A stretch of DNA of 64,000 bases from Liopterus haemorrhoidalis (lineage: Eukaryota > Arthropoda > Insecta > Coleoptera > Dytiscidae): assembly GCA_963971575.1 (NCBI GenBank), contig OZ020616.1, positions 29,430,306 through 29,494,305 of the forward strand, given 5' to 3'. Numbering within the stretch: position 1 is the first letter of the stretch; each line of letters starts with the position of its first letter. Position numbers and translations under genes: made by a program. The notes under the pieces were generated by a model. The model worked only from the letters and a program-made list of their open reading frames with translations, had not been told where the DNA came from and made no database searches. Shown in pieces: positions 56,899 through 64,000 of this stretch.

Positions 56899-58424
56899 TT
56901 GAGAGATACAGTGACATTTTATATTCTCTATAGTCTACATTTTCAGTTTGGGGAAAATTTGTTTTTGGATGCTGGCATACGGATGTCTTTTGCTGTGCCT
57001 ATGGTTTGGCAGGAGCCTACAAATGATGACTACTATTTTTGCTTGACTCTGGCTATAAGGGCAGGATTGTCAATGAAAAAAATAGGAACAGTTCAATATC
57101 CAAATTTCCCATCTACTATTCGACCTATTCCACATTCAGACAGTTTACCAGTTCCTACTCCACCCCAAAATTATGAGTTGGAAGTAGAAAATAAAGACAG
57201 TGTGGAACAAGAAGAACCCAACAAGCCGTCAACATCCCATGACCCATAGAGCCAATCGGAGTTTAGTGATCTCATTCGAGACCTTAATTTGTCATAGGAG
57301 AAGGCGGAACTTTTAGGGTCAAGGTTACAGCAATGGAATCTTCTTCAACATGATGTCAGGGTCTCCAAGTACAGACAACGTCAACGGGATCTGCTTCCTT
57401 TTTTTGAGAAGAAAAATAATCTTGTTGTTTGCAGTGACATTAATGGTTTGATGAAGAGTTTGAATTTGAAGCATGATCCAACTGAATGGGGGGCTATTCA
57501 TAGTCTCCTCCAAGCTTAGTTTGAAAGCTGTATTGCTTCATAACGGCAACCCTCTTCCTTCTATTCCTGTTGGTCATGCAGTTCACATGAAGGAGACTTA
57601 TGCAAACATGACTGCCCTCCTCGACTCAATCAAATATGCTGAACATAAGTGGCAAATCTGTGGCGATCTGTCATTGAAAAGTCATTACAGTACTCTTAGG
57701 AATGCAATCAGGGTACACTAAATACTGTTGCTTTTTATGTATGTGGGACAGTAGGGATAGGAAATCAAATTATATTCAAGCAGAGTGGCCTGCAAGAAAT
57801 CTTAACTCTAGTGAGAAAAATGTCGTTGCTGAGCCTCTCGTGGATCCAAAAGATGTTCTTCTCCCACCCCTACATATCAAGCTGGGTTTAATGAAGAATT
57901 TTGTCAAAGGTATGAACCGAGAAGGCCAGGCTTTTTAATACTAGAGAGAAAAATTTCCTAGATTAAGTGATGCAAAAGTCAAGGAATGCATCTTTGTTGG
58001 GCCACAAATAAGTCAACTCGTAAAGGATCCTGTGTTCGACCTAGTTGTTGAAGGGAAAGAAAAGGAAGCTTGGGAAGCTCTCAAGGGAGTTATGTATGGA
58101 TTTTTAGGGAACAAAATAGATGATAACTACACTCAGTTGGTGATAGTACTTCTACAAAAATATCATCAACTCCGATGCAACATGTCTCTAAAAATCCATT
58201 TTCTCCACTCCCATCTCGATTTTTTTCCACCTAGTTGTGGAGCTGTCAGTGACGAGCACGGAGAAAGGTTCCATCAGGATATATCTGTGATGGAACGGAG
58301 ATATCAGGGCCGCTGGAATGAAGCAATGCTTGCGGATTACTGCTGGTTTGTGTGTAGGGATGCTCCTGAACTCACTTACAAGAGGAAAGCCAAAAGACAG
58401 CGATCTCTTGAAGCCACCAATTGA
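56899..58424 (+). pseudogene. degraded copy of a widespread multicopy arthropod protein of unknown function
   Basis: About 500 residues in at least three frames with scattered stops. Blocks in order: RMSFAVPMVWQEP and YYFCLT near the start; PNFPSTIRPIPHSDSLPVPT; EKAELLGSRLQQWNLL; DINGLMKSLNLKHDPTEW; SLKAVLLHNGNPLPSIPVGH; CFLCMWDSRDR; LVDPKDVLLPPLHIKLGLMK; CNMSLKIHFLHSHLDFFPPS; and DEHGERFHQDISVMERRYQG to the stop after EATN. I recall this block order from many predicted but uncharacterised, often multicopy proteins of arthropods and some other animals. Copy number suggests a transposon origin, but no biochemical function is known to me. The copy has no introns and is more GC-rich than its flanks. 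Terminal repeats were not found. Confidence 0.72.
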
Positions 58425-58739
58425 TTCTCTGTAGATCCAACCACCTGATAGGTGGTCTTTCATCAATTTAGGATGTAACTGTCATTAAAAAAAAAAGATC
58501 ACAATATTAATGTTGTTAGCATATCTAATTAATATTTACCGTTTTCTCTTACTCCTTTAAAATGAAAATCTTTCACCTATTGTATATCACAGAAACTAGA
58601 GCTAATAAAAATTTTTCTTTGTCATATTCGTTTTTCTCAACCTAAAATTAGTAAGAATTGACCCATGAAGTGAAGGAAACAGGCAGTGTAATAGGAACAA
58701 ACAAACACAGCGATCACTTGAACGCGTGTCGTGTTAACC

Positions 58740-58820
58740 CGGCGGCAAGTTGGATCGGCGGTGAGTTGGTCCGGCGGTGAGTTGGATTGGCGGTGAGTTA
58801 GACCGGCGGCGAATTGGATA
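58740..58820. repeat. GC-rich 16-bp minisatellite
   Basis: Five tandem units of 16 bp near CGGCGGTGAGTTGGAT, followed by weaker related text to about 58880. Far more GC-rich than its surroundings. Confidence 0.8.
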
Positions 58821-58899
58821 AGATGCTGCGAGTTGCGCCAGCGGCGAGTTGGCTCGCAGTGGAACGGCCGCGGCGAATTGTCTTATTCCGATTAGAATA

Positions 58900-59120
58900 T
58901 GAAACTGTGTTTATTATGTAATAATATTAAATAATATATAATTAAACTTTCTGCTACAATTAAAATCTAGTAATTGATAAAATTATTAAAAAATATGTTA
59001 TTGGGAGCAGGTAATCGAATAGAAAAGTCCGAAAGTATTCACATTCAAAGGTTTCAAATACCCCAAATGATATGCGCATATTAAGTTTTATCTGGGTTTT
59101 TTAGGCACAAGATAAGAGTT
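58900..59120. repeat. dispersed repeat family F, copy 2
   Basis: Colinear with 7190-7520: ATGAAACTGTGTTTA, GTCCGAAAGTATTCACAT, CAAAGGTTTCAAA and GCGCATATTAAG. Ends not defined. Confidence 0.5.
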
Positions 59121-59254
59121 GGCAGAGGCACAAAAAATACTTTTTTTTTGCTCAGCAACGCAATTTATTACCATAAAAGGTAGAATAAGTTTTAATATCG
59201 TTCCCTCTATAACAATGTAATGTGTTAACCTGCCCTTACTGATTACCATCGTTT

Positions 59255-60020
59255 TGTTAGGACTTTTGTTAGGTATAATTTCTGTTTGTTAGGACTTTAT
59301 GAAGCAGAATAATATTGCGCAGTAGATCTTTCTCGGAACTTCCTAGCATAGCCATTTTGTCTATGAAGCATAACTCTGTGGCAGATATTTTTTCCATATA
59401 TCTATACCCTACCTGGTAGGATTTTTCTAGTTTCTTCATCTTTTTTATTGCATCGTCTAGCACTATTGCAAAGGTAGAGCACACAGCTTTGTCGTAAACC
59501 TACTACAGATTGGAACATTTCCGAAGAGTAATTTCTTATTCTGAAGTTCAATGGGTTCAAAAGTCTTCTCATAAAGACTTTTTATTGTCAGTACTAGTTA
59601 TTCCTTAGGCTTTGCCATACTAATTCGGATTATCCTGTCCAGGGCTACAAAACACACGTGTGCTTGACGGCCTATATTAAGAGCTTTTTCAGCTATCTGG
59701 CGTAGGGCGAATAAAAGGTTATTTACTTAATTTTATCTTCGAGATCTTTGTCTACTTTCTCTCGAAGCCCTTTTTCTAGCATTTTTGCATATATATTTTC
59801 CCGCTACCGATACTAAGGCTATAGTTCTATAGTATTTCTCCATCTTTATAATCGGATGATAACCCCTATCTGTCAATCCTGAGGCGTCTTCTTGCATCTG
59901 GCTGTGATCTTTATTATTTCGAGAAGATATTCTAGACCCTTTACTCCAGACAATTATACCATTTCCTTTGTTATATTGTCAAAACCAGGTGCTTTACCTG
60001 TTTTTATTTTGCTTACTGCT
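59255..60020 (-). pseudogene. LINE reverse transcriptase fragment, degraded
   Basis: Minus-strand blocks in order with frame changes and stops: KKMEKYYRTIALVSVAGKIY, AKMLEKGLREKVDKDLED, then VGLRQSCVLYL (RT motif near GLRQGCVLSP) and FAIVLDDAIKKMKKLEK, YRYMEKISATELCFIDKMAM where catalytic ADD reads IDK, and LLHKVLTNRNYT. The text is that of an RTE/Jockey-type LINE distinct from the one at 11395-12395. Catalytic loss shows it is dead. Confidence 0.78.
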
Positions 60021-60179
60021 GGTACTAATCGTTCATTTCAGTTTTCATTTATTTTATCTGTTCCGTGCTCTTTCTTTCAACTATCTTCTGTATATATAAT
60101 CCTTCATTTCCCCTCGACTTTTCGGTGTTTTGGGCATTTACTACAATTATAATTACAATACATATATCTCCTCTTAACA

Positions 60180-60650
60180 TCCCAACGTCGTATTAAACAT
60201 ACATCACATTTCATTACTTTACATTACAATTTATTTTATTCCATTCTCTTCCCTTCCAACCATATCTTCACCCCTACTCCTATCTCCCTTCCTTCTTCCC
60301 CATTTCCAGGTAACCTCAGCTCCCTTCTTTCCTTCAATTTCCACTCTTCTGCTTCCCACCGGGCCTCTTCCTTCCTTCCTTTACCCTTTCCTGTTATCCT
60401 TCCCCAATCTCAATCCTTCTTGCCTCTAATTCCCTCGCCCACATCTCCCCCTTCCATCTTCGTGCAACAGGTCTAATATGCTCCCCGACCACACTGTCAT
60501 CTCCCTACATCTCTTCGCGAGATGCTCTATATCTTCTTCCTCCTCCCCGCACATCCTGCACATCTTTTCCTCCTGTTTCCTCCAATATCTATTTCCTCTC
60601 TCTTCATTCCCGCACCTTAGCCTCGCAATCCTCCTAACCCTCCTTTTGAT
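60180..60650 (-). pseudogene. LINE ORF2 C-terminal fragment with zinc knuckle and pyrimidine-rich 3' tail
   Basis: On the minus strand, ARLRCGNEERGNRYWRKQEE is followed by the CCHC knuckle KMCRMCGEEEEDIEHLAKRC. This is the C-terminal end of a third LINE type, resembling copies common in insects. The downstream ~250 bp is purine-rich on the minus strand. The fragment's 5' limit abuts a family C copy at about 60650, so it seems 5'-truncated there. Confidence 0.72.
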
Positions 60651-61345
60651 CAAATTATGTTTTCAGAAAATAACGCATTTTTTGTGTTTTTTAGTTGACG
60701 ATGCACAAAAGTTATAGCCATATAACACGTTATATCGTAAAGCGTATCGTGGTCTAATGGTTACGTTGCTCGCTAACTAGACATATTTCTAGGGTTCGCT
60801 CCCTGCCAGAGGAGTCAATTTTATTTTTTATTTTTATTGCATTTTTATTTTGTTTAAATTAATTTGTCAAAATTCTAGTTATATTTTGGCAAATGTCGCA
60901 TTTAATTTTTAAGAGCGTAAATTTAATAACCAATTGGAATTGTTGAAATAATATTTTCATTCTAAGTGTCATGTATACGAAACCAGAGGGGCGGAGCGTA
61001 TGATTTAAGGAAGCCGTATGAAAACCAATGGAAGCCATAGACACAATTTTCAAAATCTTAATGAACCTTGCTATATAAAAAACTGCATATATTTAGAAAC
61101 CTAAATAATGGTATTAGGTATTCGAATTAAAATTAACAAAAAAATATTTTAACATAAAATTTGTTTTTAAAGCTCTTAGATTAACAGACGATAAATTATT
61201 TTAAAAAGATCGTTCATTTTGCCGTGGTTACTACAAAGCAAAATTTGCCCTACATACTCAGCATGCCGCCTTCACTTATTATATACCTGCGAAACCCTGC
61301 AATGTGTGAAAATTCACACTTCACATAAATTTTTTCTTATATTTT
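60650..61345 (+). repeat. repeat family C, copy 3 (left part missing)
   Basis: Begins within the family at TTTTCAGAAAATAACGC and runs to the right end: ATACCTGCGAAACCCTG and the perfect hairpin GTGTGAAAATTCACAC. It carries the same tRNA-like module type as the copy at 10104. Confidence 0.75.
60740..60805 (+). repeat. tRNA-like module inside repeat family C copy 3
   Basis: A-box-like TGGTCTAATGGTTACG and B-box-like GGGTTCGCTCCC, without acceptor-stem pairing. Homologous to 10655-10712, unlike the module at 23966-24040. Confidence 0.6.
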
Positions 61346-62500
61346 TTAGTGTTCAGAAAAACATTTTTTGGTTATGTATAGATATAATTCTATAGATAGA
61401 TGGAATCTACAAAATTCCCTTTGAGTGGTTTAATCACAGAGGTGGGTGAACTTGTGCTTTTCAAAATTAATATTACTCTCCAATATGCAACTATTTTTTA
61501 TGCTATTTTGTTTAATATTAATATATTAGAAACCGCTCATAAAATCTCTGAGGGAGTAGGTAGCACCCTACTATTCCGCATATTTTATATTTTCGTTCTA
61601 CATAAAGGAATGTCCATTTATTATCAAAATGAATGATATACAAATTAGATAAAATGACCGAAATTTAATGTACGTAATGTGTTTGCCATACGTGTAGATA
61701 ATTAAGAACATAAAAAAATCAATAATCCATTAGCAATATGATGTAACAATAAAATCCAGTTTTGAATGCGTAATCCGCAGTACATTTTCCTAACCTACGA
61801 TGATATCCATTAAGATATTTTCGTTCGCTATTATTACTAAAATTGATCTGAAGTTTTTGATGATACGTTTCATGATGATTTTAGTTGGAGTTGTGCGGGT
61901 TGCGTGTTGTCTTCTATTATGTGTCATCAGCGAGATCCCTTTTTGTTGGCTTATTTCCATGTTCCCGATTGTCTGTCGTGTTGTAATGTTCATGATTATG
62001 ATCAAATTACCATGATGTCCTGGGTCGGACCTCCCGTTTATCAACCCCGTTCCCTACCTCTCTTTTCTACACAGTGGCGGGGCGTGCGTGTTGTGACTAG
62101 TGAAGGACACTAAAAAATTACTGCCCGATATTTCATAATACCGGACAGTAATTACAATAGTTGTTACAGTTTAGCCAAGAGCTGTATTCATGTACAAACC
62201 AAACAAGCTGTAGCTAACACATCACATGGATTTGCAAAATAGTTTTAGGTTTTTATCTGCCACTTTTTCTCTGAAAACGACTTAAATATTTAATTTAATA
62301 AAACATACAAATTGTTTTTCAAAAATATAAATAAATAAATAATGTACATATTATAACATGATATATGAATCAATTAACCCTCCGTCAGGCGCAATTGATT
62401 TGAAAAATACACTGCACGAAACTTCTTAAAGGCAGGCATAACGATATAATTCTTAAAAGATTCTTATATAGATCATATATATTTATTCCCATGATTCCTA
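61346..62500. other. intergenic stretch; no gene recognised
   Basis: Overlapping open frames of about 70-85 residues on both strands at 61790-62110 have better than random composition but show no known motif. CAGTGGCGGGGCGTGCG at 62071 looks like a hAT left end without a partner. Confidence 0.35.
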
Positions 62501-62504
62501 TGCG

Positions 62505-62605
62505 GGACATAGGGCTTCAACAAAAGACTTCCATCTGACCCTGTTCTTTGCTTCACTTCTATCCTGGATCTTTATGCAACCGGGCATTGGTATACTATTT
62601 TTGCC
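62505..62605 (-). pseudogene. LINE ORF2 C-terminal fragment
   Basis: Minus-strand GCIKIQDRSEAKNRVRWKSF then VEALCP and a stop matches the C-terminal AxNRxRWRxxVxALC signature of RTE-type LINEs. Only about 30 residues survive. Confidence 0.65.
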
Positions 62606-62984
62606 GCCATCTTAAATATTCCGCGGTTCTTAATATAGGTGCTGCGGGTAATAATAATTAAATTTTCGTAAAGAATATCCACTTTGATTGATAAAAATTC
62701 GCTGAAAAGTTAACTAATTTAATAATCTGTAGGAGTTATACGTACCTTAAGGTATAATTGGCTGATTCAAATCAGAATTTGACTGTCCAGCTAACGTTTC
62801 ATTCTACCCTAACCGACTTCTTAACATAGTTTCGACTTGAATTTTTAGGAACTATTTATATTTTTAGGAAAAATAATCCCAGTGATGAAACAACACTGTC
62901 AAAATATTCTTACCGACTTTGCAATAAATATTTTTGTGACGAAGATGATGACAAACCAATAAAATTAAAAGATAAATAAAATGC

Positions 62985-63610
62985 GAAGACAATTGAAAGC
63001 AGACGAAGAATGAACAGAATGAAGATCCTTTGTCTTCATTCCGAATGAAGACGAGTATACTTGAAAGAAAGTAAAGATATCTGAATGCAGGGGCGTCGAC
63101 AAATGAGAGAGATACATGTAGATTTTAGTTTTAGGGCGTCCTTCCGTAAATCCCAAATATATATCTAATTGAAAAAATACATTAAACAAAAAAGATTTTT
63201 TTCTTATTATAAACAATTTTTATTATATACGTTTTATAAGGCAATAATAAGGGAGATATTTTAAATTTGTTTGGGCCTTGGTGAGTTATACCGGCTTCCT
63301 CCGTCTTTCGACGCCCCTGCCCGAATGCGAATTGAAACAAAATTAAGATAACTAATACACAAAGACGAAATAACCAAAAAATCACTGAGATAACTGAAAA
63401 GAAAACGAAGAAAACCGAAAAGAAGGTGAATAGATTCGAAAGATGATGAAAATGCCCTAGACCATACGAATATATCTAAAACAAGACGAAGAAAAATGTT
63501 ACCCGATGACCCGGACGATCCGGACGATGTTACGCGAAGAAAGAGGAATCGTCCCGAAAGCATAAGAAGAATCTTGAAAGAAGATAAAATGCCCAAATGA
63601 AACACAAAGT
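62985..63610. repeat. purine-rich degenerate GAAGA/GACGAAGA tract
   Basis: Loose repeats of GAAGACGA and CGAAGAAA on the plus strand, interrupted by a hAT-like MITE at 63088-63319. No fixed period. A long minus-strand open frame here is an effect of this composition. Confidence 0.55.
63088..63319. mobile_element. 232-bp hAT-like MITE
   Basis: Ends CAGGGGCGTCGACAAATG and, inverted, CAGGGGCGTCGAAAGACG. Flanking 8-mers TCTGAATG and CCCGAATG agree at six positions. It sits inside the purine-rich tract. Confidence 0.7.
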
Positions 63611-63784
63611 AATTACATTTGAAATAGATACAATGTATTTCAAACCTCAAAAGCATGAATAAAGAATAACTTATTAAATAGATATTTTTGTTTAGAACTT
63701 ACTTAGAGCATTTATGGTATGCAGGAATTGCTTCAATCGTAAAATTGTGAAGTTGATAAGGATAAATTTCGAAACAATACAATT

Positions 63785-64000
63785 TTTAGGTTTTTGTAGT
63801 TATAACTACAAAACTAACGAAAAACTCTTATAACATCACTCATGTATCTGTATGTTTTGTCTGTACGGTAGAAATTGTGTCCCTCGCCCTATTTCCCAAA
63901 CGGGTTTATACAAAAATCTGATTTTTTTAAAATAATATACATTGTTGGGATTTAGAACAGTTAACAGGGATTTATGATCATATTAGTTTTTCGAAAAATA
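63785..64000 (+). repeat. family C left part, running off the window
   Basis: TTTTTAGGTTTTTGTAGTTA, then ATCACTCATGTATCTG and GATCATATTAGTTTTTCG in family C order; it continues beyond the end of the window. Confidence 0.55.

Noticed and set aside
60478..60717. Plus-strand Ser/Leu-rich open frame
   Set aside because: It is antisense to a LINE C-terminal fragment whose CCHC knuckle is clear on the minus strand.
61790..62110. Coding region on either strand
   Set aside because: Open frames of 70-85 residues lie on both strands, but no known motif could be recognised and no boundaries could be set.
63261..63656. 131-residue minus-strand open frame
   Set aside because: It runs through a purine-rich degenerate repeat and a MITE border; the Ser/Leu/Phe-rich product reflects base composition.

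Overview
This is a window of AT-rich insect nuclear DNA. Three spliced host genes can be read with clean GT-AG junctions. The symbols and protein families (a MADF-BESS regulator, an insect-type mRpL43) and the transposon spectrum point to an insect, but the order cannot be told from the sequence alone. There is no bacterial, organellar or CRISPR-like content.

Host genes. (1) 807-6102 (+): the last three coding exons of an ER glycerol-3-phosphate acyltransferase of the GPAT3/4 type; its 5' part lies outside the window. (2) 20879-29021 (-): a complete three-exon gene for mitochondrial ribosomal protein L43, whose second intron (about 7.5 kb) is almost wholly transposon. (3) 34279-41163 (+): a two-exon MADF-BESS DNA-binding protein with a 6.1-kb intron, also packed with transposons. 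Two further short exon-like segments (8707-8957 and 30942-31059, both -) are unresolved.

Mobile DNA makes up most of the rest. A nearly intact I-type LINE (13139-18912, -) has an 11-bp target-site duplication, a complete ORF1, and an ORF2 (endonuclease, RT, RNase H, zinc knuckle) broken only by a 151-bp inverted-repeat element. Other retroelements are five degraded LINE fragments, a Penelope RT fragment and two tRNA-derived SINEs with target-site duplications. DNA transposons include many hAT elements with exact or near-exact 8-bp duplications, mariner remnants, pogo-like elements (one with a PHD-like finger), a TTAA-flanked MITE and several MITE families. They are repeatedly nested, so relative ages can be read.

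Most interesting. (a) A transposon family (22321-23257 and 42568-43449) whose two copies share both ends but keep different interiors: one holds a first exon reading inward from the left, the other a THAP-domain exon reading inward from the right. A third locus (39290-39855) pairs a THAP exon with a convergent SWIM-like exon. Together they suggest a two-gene parental transposon. (b) An array of about 11.6 copies of a 121-bp unit, with no length drift, inside a hAT element in the MADF-BESS intron. (c) A roughly 1.1-kb repeat family with inverted ends, a 3' hairpin, and an internal tRNA-like module that is different in different copies. Calls rest on reading translations and aligning repeats by eye; no database search was run.
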